Source: Candidatus Tiamatella sp.
Lineage (GTDB): Archaea; Thermoproteota; Thermoprotei_A; Sulfolobales; Acidilobaceae
Direction: 5' to 3'
Length of the DNA: 42,015 bases
NCBI GenBank assembly: GCA_015522645.1
Contig: WALV01000069.1
Location: forward strand, 1 to 42,015
In this document: piece by piece, positions 22,670 to 31,879 of the stretch
Layout: each line of letters begins with the position of its first letter
How positions within the stretch are numbered: position 1 is the first letter of the stretch
Made by a program: the position numbers and the translations under genes
The notes under the pieces: model-generated
The model's input: the letters and a program-made list of their open reading frames with translations, nothing else
What the model was told of the DNA's origin: nothing
Databases searched by the model: none

Positions 22670-25363
22670 TTAGCTAACTGGTTCTCCTAGGCTTTTAATC
22701 ACCATCTCATGTAACTTCATCAGCAGTTTTCTTCTATCCTCCATCAACACTACATCGTTGTAGCCTTGTACAACTAAGTGATGTGCAAATGGTGAAGGAG
22801 CGTAGGGGGCTTCGAAGAACTCAACTTTGACATCTCCATTGTTAATCCATTCTAGAACTTGTCTAGCCGCATCTAGATCCATATGGTCTTGAAAGATTTC
22901 TCTATATGTTTCTTCAAGTACGGGGAACCCGTCCATCTCTCCCACTACTCTCAAAAGGGTCTCTGCATTCAATTGCATTCTATGAGGGCTTTTTTCCCTG
23001 CCTTTATATCTTTTAAGTATCATAAAACTCCTCTGAGCTACGTGTCTAAATATTCTCCTCATCATCTCAGTGGTTTTAACCGCTTTTCTCAATATACCCT
23101 CTATATTGTGCGGCGTAACACGGTATGGTAAACTGTATAAGTCGACAATACCAGCCTCCGGAACCGTCAGCATGAACCCGTTATCACTTACAGTTATTCT
23201 AACGGGATAAGAGGTTTCTTCGGCAACTACATATGCATATGCTCTGCTTAGAGCTGCATTGGTTCTTCTGCCAAACAATGAATGGAAAATAATGTTTTCC
23301 TCCCCGAAATCCACCCATTTCTCTATCAAGATGAGATCATTCCCGGGAACAATTCCCCCAGTATATTTGAGTTGCTCCCATATGTATTGGTAGATATTTA
23401 TTGCAGCAGACTCACTTAACCTATATTTCTTCCTCAGCAAATCAATTACTTCCCCTCTCTCCCGTCTAGAGATTAAGTCCGCTATAAGGCGCCTAAACTT
23501 CCCTACTTCAAGAGCAGAATCAAAGGCTAGCGGGAGCATCTCTGAGAACCAGCTTGGTACCGTTGGCCTCCTCCCCTCTGCTTTCCTAACGTATGCCCTC
23601 ATACCTTCTGTTCTGATAAATTCATAGGTCCGCCCTCCAAGGACAAACACATCGCCAGGGGTCAATATTTGTACAAAAGCTTCTTCCAAATTTCCAACAT
23701 ATCGGCCGTCCAGTGTAAATACTCTAACATGGGATTCGTCAGGAATTGTACCGCTATTCAAGTAGAATATCATTCTACTGCCTCTCTTCCTCCCGAATAC
23801 GCCTTCATCCCCATCGAACCATATTTTCCTATATACACGTTGTCTTTCAATTTCCTCACCGTATATGCCTGCAAGATAACGGATGACGCTCATAAACTTG
23901 TCAAAACTCAGATCCTTGAAGGGATAAGATCTCTTCACAAGCTTATACGCATCGTTAACTCTCCATCTGTCCTCAATGCTCATCGCAACTAACTGCTGGG
24001 CTAGTACATCTAGAGGGTTCTCAGGTATCTTAACTCTATCTATCTTTTTCTCCATAGCAGCTTTCGCTAGTACAGTACATTCAACTAAGTCGTCTCTGTC
24101 AACCACAATAAGCCTCCCCTTACTGGTTTGCCTTATATGATGGCCGGCTCTTCCTATTCTTTGTAGCAATCTGCTTACGCTTTTAGGGCTGCTCAATAGA
24201 ACTACGATGTCAATATAACCTATATCTACCCCTAACTCCAGACTAGTAGAACTCACGACAACTTTAAGCTCGCCTTTCTTCAGTTTCTCCTCGACTTCTA
24301 AACGGAGTCCACGGCCGAGGCTTGAATGATGAGCTTCTATCTTATCTATATCAGCGATGCCCATATCCGTTAAAATCTTCCTCAGCTTATAGACAACTCT
24401 TTCCGTTGCACTTCGCGTATTAGTGAATACCAGAGTTGTCCTATACTTTCTAACTATCCTAGCCAAGGTCCTGTAGATACTCTCGTTAACATCATCGGTA
24501 GGTGTGTGGATGAGATCCCTAACCGGGGTGACTACCCTTATGTCTACTGGTTTAGCGAATCTAGCATCAATTATCCAGGCGTCGCGAGGCTTGCCATCGT
24601 CATTGTAACCCACTAGGAACTCAGCGACCTCTTCTAGCGGGGCAATGGTGGCACTCATCCCTATACGCTGTAAAGAACTGTTTACAAGTCTCTCTAATCT
24701 TTCGACGGATACCATTAGATGGCTTCCACGTTTTGAGGAGGCAAGTTCATGGATTTCATCGATAATAAGCCAACTAACATGCCTTAAGTTTTCCCTGAAT
24801 TTGGGGGCTAGTATGCTGATAGAGAAGCTTTCAGGGGTGGTTATAAGGATATGAGGAGGGTTTCTAGTCATTTTCTGTTTTTCATATGGAGTTGTATCGC
24901 TAGTTCTAACTGCAACCTTAATTTCTGGGAGATCTATTCCGTTTTTATGAGCGATTTTACTAATTTCATCCAAGGGTTCCAAGAGGTTTCTTTTCATGTC
25001 ATTGTTCAAGGCACGGAGGGGAGAAATGTAAATGGCGTAGACCCTGTTTTCTAATTCCCCTTTCAACCCTAGGCGGTATAATTCATCTATAACACCTAGG
25101 AAGGAGGCTAGCGTTTTTCCTGTTCCGGTAGGACTGGAGACTAGGACATTTTCTCCTTTCTTGATGAGGGGAATAGCACCTCTTTGCGGTAAGGTGAAAC
25201 TCTCATACTTATCCCTAAACCACAGGCAAACTGGTTCAATAAGTAACTTATAGACCTCACTGTCTGTCGGGATATTTGACAGTTTTTTAACCGCCAATTC
25301 TAACGCCGCCTCTCTTTCCAGGAGGTTGGATCTGCCTCTTTTAACAGATGCGTATATAGGCAT
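22670..25363 (-). CDS. lhr: Lhr-type superfamily 2 DNA helicase
   Basis: An 897-residue Lhr-core helicase of the size usual in archaea. Motif I SSPTGTGKT is near residue 80, motif II DEIH near 203, motif III SAT near 238, then SSTSLELGVDIG and QRIGRAGH of the second RecA domain near 375-415. The C-terminal half (residues about 470-897) holds the Lhr winged-helix and DUF1998-like beta-bundle core with FGRRTNAALSRAYAY. It translocates 3' to 5' on DNA and is linked to repair, including alkylation and replication damage. The frame opens at TTG 25366, immediately followed by ATG 25363, which I prefer. It is divergent from leuS across about 90 bases containing a long palindrome. Confidence 0.93.
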   Translation of the reverse strand: MPIYASVKRGRSNLLEREAALELAVKKLSNIPTDSEVYKLLIEPVCLWFRDKYESFTLPQRGAIPLIKKGENVLVSSPTGTGKTLASFLGVIDELYRLGLKGELENRVYAIYISPLRALNNDMKRNLLEPLDEISKIAHKNGIDLPEIKVAVRTSDTTPYEKQKMTRNPPHILITTPESFSISILAPKFRENLRHVSWLIIDEIHELASSKRGSHLMVSVERLERLVNSSLQRIGMSATIAPLEEVAEFLVGYNDDGKPRDAWIIDARFAKPVDIRVVTPVRDLIHTPTDDVNESIYRTLARIVRKYRTTLVFTNTRSATERVVYKLRKILTDMGIADIDKIEAHHSSLGRGLRLEVEEKLKKGELKVVVSSTSLELGVDIGYIDIVVLLSSPKSVSRLLQRIGRAGHHIRQTSKGRLIVVDRDDLVECTVLAKAAMEKKIDRVKIPENPLDVLAQQLVAMSIEDRWRVNDAYKLVKRSYPFKDLSFDKFMSVIRYLAGIYGEEIERQRVYRKIWFDGDEGVFGRKRGSRMIFYLNSGTIPDESHVRVFTLDGRYVGNLEEAFVQILTPGDVFVLGGRTYEFIRTEGMRAYVRKAEGRRPTVPSWFSEMLPLAFDSALEVGKFRRLIADLISRRERGEVIDLLRKKYRLSESAAINIYQYIWEQLKYTGGIVPGNDLILIEKWVDFGEENIIFHSLFGRRTNAALSRAYAYVVAEETSYPVRITVSDNGFMLTVPEAGIVDLYSLPYRVTPHNIEGILRKAVKTTEMMRRIFRHVAQRSFMILKRYKGREKSPHRMQLNAETLLRVVGEMDGFPVLEETYREIFQDHMDLDAARQVLEWINNGDVKVEFFEAPYAPSPFAHHLVVQGYNDVVLMEDRRKLLMKLHEMVIKSLGEPVS

Positions 25364-25425
25364 CAAATCATACGATACTCCTGACGAAGAGTTTTCAGCT
25401 GCTAATAATTATTATATTGGGTAAT

Positions 25426-25450
25426 CCTTATTAGGCAAAGCCTAATAGGG
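25426..25450 (+). promoter_or_regulatory. 11-bp palindrome centred on the predicted leuS transcription start
   Basis: CCTTATTAGGC and GCCTAATAGGG flank an AAA loop, with ten Watson-Crick pairs and one G-T pair. It lies 3 bases before the leuS start. The TATA-like AATTATTATATT at 25408-25418 predicts transcription starting near 25439, the centre of the palindrome, so a DNA operator is more likely than an RNA hairpin, though an RNA role is possible if the start is further upstream. Confidence 0.45.
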
Positions 25451-25453
25451 TAT

Positions 25454-28400
25454 ATGGAAATGGCAGAGGGGACGCCTATTGTTGAGCCTCAAATGATTAT
25501 AAAGGAGGAGCCCTCAACGCCTTTTAGCAGGTTCCTTAACGAAATTGCTAGAAAATGGCAGGAGAAGTGGAGTAAGGATAAAGTGTTCTACTCCACGCCT
25601 GATCCTATGAAACCCAAGTATTTCATTACAGCAGCTTTCCCTTACCCTAATGGACCCATACATATAGGTCACTTGAGAGTTTACACTATCACAGATGTTA
25701 TGGCGAGATACAAGAGAATGCGCGGTTACAATGTTCTTTTCCCCATGGCATTCCACTATACTGGTACTCCTGTGCTTACGATGGCCGAAAGTGTATCTAA
25801 GGGGGATAAAGAACTAATCAGGCTGTTTAGGGAGGATTACGGGGTTCCAGATGATATAATCCCCAAACTCGGGGATCCATTGTTCATGGCCCGGTACTTC
25901 CATGAGATAAGTAAGGTTACCATGAAAGAAGCAGGTTATAGTATAGACTGGAGACGGGAGTTCACAACTATAGACCCTGACTTCAGTGCGTTCATAAGGT
26001 GGCAGTTCACGAAGCTGAAGGAGAAAGGGTTCCTGGTACAGGGGACGCATCCGGTAGGCTGGTGCCCTGTACATAATATGCCGGTTGGAATGCACGATAC
26101 TAAGGGGGATGTCGAACCTGAAATAGGAGAGTTTACTCTCATTAAATTCTATGATGAATCGTATTATTATCCTGCTGCAACCCTTAGACCAGAAACTGTT
26201 TTCGGAGTAACAAACCTGTGGATAAATCCAGGGGAAGACTATGTTTTGGCTGATGTAGATGGTGAGAAATGGGTAATAAGCGAACGGGCTGCCTTTAAAC
26301 TCGGGTTCCAGCTTCATAAAATAGAGATTATAAAAAAGGTGAAGGGAGAAGAGTTTGTCGGAAAATGGGTTACGAATCCGGTGACAGGTAAGAAAGTTCC
26401 AATACTACCTGCAGTTTTCGTAGACCCGGATACAGCCACCGGGGTAGTTATGAGTGTACCGGCACATGCACCTTTCGATTTTGTAGCACTAAATGAAATT
26501 CCAGGGGGATTCCTCAGTAAGTTAGGAGTAAATAGAAAGTCTCTAGAACCTATACCTCTAATCGAGATAGAAGAATTTAGTGAGATTCCAGCACGCGATG
26601 TTGTAAACAAGCTAGGTGTAAGGGCTCAATCAGAGAAAGAGAAACTAGAGCAAGCCACAAAACAGGTATACTCGTCGGAATTCTCGAAAGGCAAGATGAG
26701 AAAAGACATTGATAAACTCATATCTAAGAATCTTCTACAGGGACTTCAGGGTGAAATGTATAAAGGGTTCATAAACGCTTTCATTTCAAGTAAGCCTGTT
26801 AGTGAAGCGCGTAATAAAATAGTTGAGCTGCTAAAGTCGACGCCTTACGGCGGGTCAATGTATGAAATTCTGAATAAACCTGTTTACTGTCGTTGTGGAA
26901 ACGAGATAGTAGTAAAATTACTGGACAATCAATGGTTCCTCGATTACGGCAATCCGGAATGGAAGGATTTAGCGAGGAAACTGCTTTCCAGGATGTCTAT
27001 AGTCCCTGAAATCTACAGGAACCAGTTCAAATACACTGTGGAGTGGGTAGATAAAAGAGCCTGTGCAAGGACCCGTGGATTAGGGACAGAATTACCCTGG
27101 GCTCCTGGGTGGATAATAGAAAGCCTGAGTGACTCGACGATATACATGACATTTTACACTATAAACTATAAGCTGAGAAAAGAAGGTGTTCGGCCTGATC
27201 AACTGAAACCAGAGCTGTGGGATTATGTTCTACTAGGAAAGGGAGACTTGGAAACGGTTTCAAAATCTACAGGTATCCCCGTGGAATTAATAGAGTCCCT
27301 AAGAGAGGAGTTTGACTATTGGTATCCTCTAGACTCGAGGAATAGTGGAAAAGATCTCATACCAAACCATCTGACGTTCTTCATGTACAATCATGCCGGG
27401 TTATTCCCAGAGGACAAATGGCCTAAGCAAATAACAGTGAATGGTTTTGTACTGATTAGAGGATTAAAAATGAGTAAAAGCCTTAGGAACGTTATACCGA
27501 TGAGAGTGGTCTTACACGTCTACGGTGTTGACGCAGCTAGAGCAGCAGTAGCTATGACTAGCGAAATAGGTCAAGACGCTAACTTCACAGAGGAATTAAT
27601 GGCTAGTGTAACTGATCAATTGAAGAGGATATATAATACTGTATCACAACTGGAATCCTATATCAAGGATTCTCCCAGAGAGGTAGATCTAGCCGAATTA
27701 GATATCGTTGATAGATGGATGCTAAGTAGACTATCATACCATATAAAGAGAGCAACCATGGCAATGGATAACGTCAAACTCAGGGACGCATATAACACGG
27801 TTTTCTACATGTTGGGGAATGATCTTGCCTTCTATCTGAGACTAACAGAGCATCGCCAGGGTGACCCGGTCAGAAAATACGTTGTTAGAAGGAGTGTAGA
27901 TAGTTGGATACGGATGTTACAACCTGCCGTTCCTCATATAGCAGAGGAGTTATGGAGTATTATAGGAGGAAAGGGCTATGTAAGCCTAGAATCATGGCCT
28001 AAACCCACTGGCAGGGATATTGAGGCGGAAGTTTACATGGAGTATGTTTCAAGACTCATTGACGATGTGAAAAACATTGTAAAGGTAGCTAAGAAGCCTC
28101 CTGAGAGAATAGTATTGGTTCCATCTAACCCGGAGTTAATCAATGAGCTGAGGCTTGCTATACATGTTATAGACGAAGGGAAACCTGTCAGGGAGCTCAT
28201 TAGAATAGTTACATCTACTGCTATAAACAAGAGGGAAGCAGCGAGGAGGGCAATGAAACTATATGACATAGCAAAGAACATACCCCCTCTAATAAAGGAC
28301 TATATTATGGAGAGTACTCTGGACGAGGAAAAAGTGATAGATAGCTTAAAGTATGTTATCGAGAAAGCAACTAATGCTCCTGTAATCGTATCCAGGGAAC

Positions 28401-28462
28401 ATCCTAGAGATGCTAGGAAAAAAGATTCACTGCCCATGAAACCCGCTATTTACATCTTCTAA
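25454..28462 (+). CDS. leuS: Leucyl-tRNA synthetase
   Basis: A 1002-residue archaeal/eukaryal-type LeuRS. Signature HIGH is at 70-73 in PNGPIHIGHLRV, the CP1 editing domain follows from about 170 to 500 with the threonine-rich TLRPETVFGVTNLW, a zinc-type CRCG is in PVYCRCGNEI, and KMSKS is at 672-676 in RGLKMSKSLRN. The helical anticodon domain and a C-terminal extension complete the protein. It charges tRNA-Leu and edits norvaline or isoleucine. ATG 25454 or ATG 25460 can start it; the second has better spacing to GGGT at 25448. It meets the radical SAM/SPASM gene convergently with 11 bases between stops. Confidence 0.96.
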   Translation: MEMAEGTPIVEPQMIIKEEPSTPFSRFLNEIARKWQEKWSKDKVFYSTPDPMKPKYFITAAFPYPNGPIHIGHLRVYTITDVMARYKRMRGYNVLFPMAFHYTGTPVLTMAESVSKGDKELIRLFREDYGVPDDIIPKLGDPLFMARYFHEISKVTMKEAGYSIDWRREFTTIDPDFSAFIRWQFTKLKEKGFLVQGTHPVGWCPVHNMPVGMHDTKGDVEPEIGEFTLIKFYDESYYYPAATLRPETVFGVTNLWINPGEDYVLADVDGEKWVISERAAFKLGFQLHKIEIIKKVKGEEFVGKWVTNPVTGKKVPILPAVFVDPDTATGVVMSVPAHAPFDFVALNEIPGGFLSKLGVNRKSLEPIPLIEIEEFSEIPARDVVNKLGVRAQSEKEKLEQATKQVYSSEFSKGKMRKDIDKLISKNLLQGLQGEMYKGFINAFISSKPVSEARNKIVELLKSTPYGGSMYEILNKPVYCRCGNEIVVKLLDNQWFLDYGNPEWKDLARKLLSRMSIVPEIYRNQFKYTVEWVDKRACARTRGLGTELPWAPGWIIESLSDSTIYMTFYTINYKLRKEGVRPDQLKPELWDYVLLGKGDLETVSKSTGIPVELIESLREEFDYWYPLDSRNSGKDLIPNHLTFFMYNHAGLFPEDKWPKQITVNGFVLIRGLKMSKSLRNVIPMRVVLHVYGVDAARAAVAMTSEIGQDANFTEELMASVTDQLKRIYNTVSQLESYIKDSPREVDLAELDIVDRWMLSRLSYHIKRATMAMDNVKLRDAYNTVFYMLGNDLAFYLRLTEHRQGDPVRKYVVRRSVDSWIRMLQPAVPHIAEELWSIIGGKGYVSLESWPKPTGRDIEAEVYMEYVSRLIDDVKNIVKVAKKPPERIVLVPSNPELINELRLAIHVIDEGKPVRELIRIVTSTAINKREAARRAMKLYDIAKNIPPLIKDYIMESTLDEEKVIDSLKYVIEKATNAPVIVSREHPRDARKKDSLPMKPAIYIF

Positions 28463-28473
28463 CCAGTCTTTTC

Positions 28474-29535
28474 TTATGGTATAACCTCAGTAGAATCCAT
28501 TAAAGGGTCGTATAGGATTTCATCCCAAGAAATAACGCCTTTTTTGCTAAGTCTATCTATCAGTGGAACGAGTTTCAGTATATGGTCAATGGTTCTCTTC
28601 GTGACCCAGCATATTTCCTTTTGCCCCTCATCCCCCCAGTATTTCTCATATAACGAATAAAGGCAGCGTCCACCGCACCATTTGAAATAGTCGCAGCTTA
28701 AGCAATTAGGTGACACATAATCAATTCTAATGACCTTCTCAATGCCAGACCATATATTGCCAAGAGTAGCCCACTTCTCCCCAATCGCTATAGGACAAGC
28801 TAGAATTCTACCGTCAGTGGCTATTGAGAAACTTCTAAGCCCAGCTCCACAGGGAATATGTCCCCATCCCCCTGTTTTTTCCGCGGTTAGAACTCCGAGA
28901 AAAGGGATTATCCCAGGTATTTCGCCATCAACTAGTTTTCCCGCCATATACTGAACTAAATTTGCAATTCCTCGTAGATACCTGTTCTTAGCCCACTCGA
29001 GAAACGGCCATTTGCTGCTCCACACAACATTTAGTTGCCAGTGAACGTGAGTAAATGGGCCAAGCTCGAGTAAATGAATGACATCTCTGTATATGCACGT
29101 ATCACGGGTAACAGTCATTCTAGCTATTCTACGGCAGTTACAGAATTCCGACAGCCATTTCGCTGTACTTAGGACTCTGCGGTAGACACCTTTACCCCGG
29201 TATTTATCAGTCAGCCATTCGACTCCATCTATACTCAAAAGAACCGTGTCCATTCTCTTCCAATAATATTCTGGTAGAAGGTGAGGAAGTGTTCCATTGG
29301 TTTGAACACCAAATCTAGCTTCTATACTATCCATGACCTCCATTATAAAATCAGGGTTCAGAAGTGGTTCTCCTCCATAAAAAATTATCGTTGGATCGGG
29401 ATCACTATCAATGAGTTTTTTGAGCTCTCTAGCTGAGTACCTTGGTTTCCAAGGCATCAATTCTTCAGGTATAGAACCTCCACAATAGGAACATTTGAGA
29501 TTGCATTTTCCAGTCGTATGGATAATCCACAGCAA
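28474..29535 (-). CDS. Radical SAM/SPASM enzyme, putative peptide-modifying (AF1577-like)
   Basis: A 353-residue radical SAM enzyme with C11-x3-C15-x2-C18 (KCNLKCSYCGG), a GGEPLLNP motif for SAM, and a SPASM-type C-terminal cysteine set: PCGAG, ACPIA, then CLSCDYFKWCGGRCLY and a final C in KEICW. SPASM enzymes bind extra 4Fe-4S clusters and mostly modify peptides or proteins. It resembles, from memory, the archaeal AF1577 group of putative peptide maturases. TTG 29535 is the only usable start; the ribosome site is weak, so translation may depend on the ATP-cone gene 13 bases upstream. No obvious short cysteine-rich substrate peptide was found next to it. Confidence 0.85.
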   Translation of the reverse strand: MLWIIHTTGKCNLKCSYCGGSIPEELMPWKPRYSARELKKLIDSDPDPTIIFYGGEPLLNPDFIMEVMDSIEARFGVQTNGTLPHLLPEYYWKRMDTVLLSIDGVEWLTDKYRGKGVYRRVLSTAKWLSEFCNCRRIARMTVTRDTCIYRDVIHLLELGPFTHVHWQLNVVWSSKWPFLEWAKNRYLRGIANLVQYMAGKLVDGEIPGIIPFLGVLTAEKTGGWGHIPCGAGLRSFSIATDGRILACPIAIGEKWATLGNIWSGIEKVIRIDYVSPNCLSCDYFKWCGGRCLYSLYEKYWGDEGQKEICWVTKRTIDHILKLVPLIDRLSKKGVISWDEILYDPLMDSTEVIP

Positions 29536-29548
29536 TTTGGATTCCGTT

Positions 29549-29863
29549 TCAGGGTTCTATGTCCTTGTCTAAAATATGTTTGATTTCGTAGTCTGTTCTC
29601 CTCCTCTTGTGGTTTATATCATAGTAAATCCATGACTGATAAAGAGTTTCTCCCTGTTTTCTAACCCTGCTTAAAGCATGATATGCTAATTCTATAGAGG
29701 ATACTGTGTGTTTATCAGCTATTTCGCCTCTTATTTCATTCTCTATAGCCCTCGCAGCTGAGGGAGAAAGACCGTTTTTTATTAGGCTGACTACCAATTT
29801 CTCCGGTATATACTCTTCTACTCGGCCATCTCTCTTCCTTACACGTGGAAGGCCACTTTCCAT
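29549..29863 (-). CDS. Free-standing ATP-cone protein
   Basis: A 104-residue protein that is essentially one ATP-cone. VRKRDGRVEEYIPEKLVVSLIKNGL opens the domain and is followed by the helical part SAARAIENEIRGEI and the YQSWIYYDINHKRRRTDYE end, which echoes the C-terminus of NrdR. ATP-cones bind ATP or dATP and usually regulate ribonucleotide reductases or the repressor NrdR, but here there is neither an NrdR zinc finger nor a reductase body. ATG 29863 has GGTGG at good spacing. It forms a two-gene unit with the radical SAM/SPASM enzyme, so it may act as a nucleotide sensor for it or even as its substrate; this is inference. Confidence 0.82.
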   Translation of the reverse strand: MESGLPRVRKRDGRVEEYIPEKLVVSLIKNGLSPSAARAIENEIRGEIADKHTVSSIELAYHALSRVRKQGETLYQSWIYYDINHKRRRTDYEIKHILDKDIEP

Positions 29864-29962
29864 CGTGTTCCACCAACCGTTTCCTATTACTAGATGTTTT
29901 TATGCCAACATTAATATTCTAAACTCTATTCCTCTAAATACACGCAATTTGGTGGGATATAG

Positions 29963-31378
29963 TTGGTTTCACTAGTGATAGACAAAGACAGGTGTCCATC
30001 CATACATACATTATTTAAATGGTCTCAAAATAACGCTGGGATAACTATTACCGGGAAGTCCTTAGAATCTGTGGCTAGAGCCAGAGAAGTACTATTGAAG
30101 GAATCCAAGCGGCGGACGGTATATGGAATACATACTAGACTTGGAAAACTTTATGATTCAAAGTATCTATTGGATCCGAGTTATGAGGAAACGGTTATAA
30201 ACGAACATGCTGTTGGCGTTGGTCCTTTAACCTCTCCTCAAATAGGCCGTCTCTTTCTCGCGATCAGGGTTATCCAAGCTACGAGAGGATTCACAGGGAT
30301 ACGGCCGGAAACAATCGAGCGCCTAGTAAAGCCTCTCGAATGTAACGCTGCCCCTGCCATTCCTGTAAGAGGTAGTGTAGGTGCTTCAGGTGATTTAGCA
30401 CCAACCGCCCATCTTGTAAGCCAATTTCTACTGGGAAAAGGTAAGGTCTGGGTTAATGGTGAATTAGTAGATGCTAAAAGAATGCTTGGAGACTGTGGTT
30501 TAGAAAAATGGACGCTTGACAGAGGAGAAGCTCTCCTACTCGTAAACACAACAGCGTACAGCACCGCATTGTTGGGATACTCATTGGAGTTAACAAGAAT
30601 TCTCTTCGAAGATGTAATCGAGGATACATTGCGTATAGGTGAGATTATAGGTGCGAACTGCGAGCACTGGTCCCAGGTAGTCTCATTAGCAAAAAGACAT
30701 CCGGGTATGAAGAAGGTGCTTGAAACATTATCGAGAAACTGTAAGGGTGAGCAAAGAAGATTACAAGACCCATATTCATCTCGTTGCGCTCCAAATATAC
30801 TCGGAGCCATTCAGGACGGCCTGGATTATATCGAGCAAATCGTGGCTAATGAAACGTGTAGTGCATCCAGTAATCCAATATCGGTTCAGGAAGGAGTCGT
30901 GCATCAATGCGGTTTTCATGCAGTATATCCTGCACTGGCTAGTGATTATACGGCAATACTGCTAGCATGGATAGCTAATCTAATAGAGAGAAGAGCGAAT
31001 AAATTATTAGATGATAACTATGCAAATCTACCTAAATTCCTTGCACATTCGAAGAGCAGTGTCGGGGGTATGATCCTTCACTACTCTATAGCATCACTGG
31101 CATCTGAAATAAGAGCAGACTCGGCTCCTAGGAGTGTGCATAATATTCCTACGAGTCTAGATCACGAGGACATAGTATCTATGTCCCCGAATTCTGGGTT
31201 AAGGTTGCTAAGAATGCTCTCACTGTTGACCGATGAGTTATATCTAGAGAAAGCCTTAGTGGAGATAGCTGAACAAGTAGGAAAGGGCGGTCACCCGGAT
31301 ATAGGAAAAATATACGAATACTACAAAGCGTTAGCCGAAGATGTGAAAAGGAAATATGGTATTCCCCAGTGCTATTGA
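29963..31378 (+). CDS. MIO-dependent amino acid ammonia-lyase, histidine-lyase-like
   Basis: A 471-residue member of the histidine/phenylalanine ammonia-lyase family. The ASG triplet that cyclises to the MIO cofactor is A141-S142-G143 in GSVGASGDLAPTAHL. H82 in EHAVGVG, the QDPYSSRCAPN stretch, SSNP and HEDIVSM follow histidine ammonia-lyase. Two usually fixed segments differ: YGIHTRLGK in place of YGVNTGFG, and VNTTAYS in place of NGTQ, so the substrate may not be histidine. TTG 29963 follows GGTG at 8 bases. No other histidine-degradation genes are present. It overlaps the convergent membrane-protein gene by 7 bases. Confidence 0.85.
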   Translation: MVSLVIDKDRCPSIHTLFKWSQNNAGITITGKSLESVARAREVLLKESKRRTVYGIHTRLGKLYDSKYLLDPSYEETVINEHAVGVGPLTSPQIGRLFLAIRVIQATRGFTGIRPETIERLVKPLECNAAPAIPVRGSVGASGDLAPTAHLVSQFLLGKGKVWVNGELVDAKRMLGDCGLEKWTLDRGEALLLVNTTAYSTALLGYSLELTRILFEDVIEDTLRIGEIIGANCEHWSQVVSLAKRHPGMKKVLETLSRNCKGEQRRLQDPYSSRCAPNILGAIQDGLDYIEQIVANETCSASSNPISVQEGVVHQCGFHAVYPALASDYTAILLAWIANLIERRANKLLDDNYANLPKFLAHSKSSVGGMILHYSIASLASEIRADSAPRSVHNIPTSLDHEDIVSMSPNSGLRLLRMLSLLTDELYLEKALVEIAEQVGKGGHPDIGKIYEYYKALAEDVKRKYGIPQCY

Positions 31379-31767
31379 GATACAATGAAATATTGAAGGA
31401 TTTCGCTTCCTATAAGTAAAAGCGGTAGTAATAGTACCCCCCAAATGACTAGAGTTAACCTGAGAGCTTCTCTCCATCCATTATTCAACCTAATTTTCAG
31501 AGCCCACATGTAAACGGGGAAGGCAAATAGTACTGCCAAAGGTCCCATGGGATTTAGGAATAATAGAAGTAGAAAACTTAGGAATCCAGCGTATAGTACA
31601 GCCTTCACCGATTCTTTCCATGTCAGTTTACTAATGTAAAAAAGGAATGGCGCAGGGCCGACTATGAATATGATTACTAAAATTAACTGGATAATAGCCC
31701 CAGTCAATGTTAGACTCTCGGGTAAGACTTCTTTTCCAGTGCCAGTAGCGTTCTCCAAGGTTACCAT
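31372..31767 (-). CDS. Four-helix membrane protein of unknown function
   Basis: A 131-residue hydrophobic protein with about four membrane helices: roughly residues 22-44, 54-72, 74-92 and 103-127, joined by short basic loops (KLTWKES, KIRLNNGWREA). The first 18 residues are polar and start MVTLENATG. I recognise no family. ATG 31767 is the obvious start, though TTG 31758 would also work. It is convergent with the ammonia-lyase gene, sharing 7 bases, and divergent from the unknown gene at 31880. The positive-inside rule suggests that the loop after helix 3 is cytoplasmic. Confidence 0.7.
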   Translation of the reverse strand: MVTLENATGTGKEVLPESLTLTGAIIQLILVIIFIVGPAPFLFYISKLTWKESVKAVLYAGFLSFLLLLFLNPMGPLAVLFAFPVYMWALKIRLNNGWREALRLTLVIWGVLLLPLLLIGSEILQYFIVSQ

Positions 31768-31879
31768 GGTCTATTCCCACTATAACATTTTTACCCGCCT
31801 GTTAAAATTCTCAGATATATAACCCTGTATCTATTCCCAATATATATTCGAGCATGAAACTCTGTGGGTGCACTGAAAA

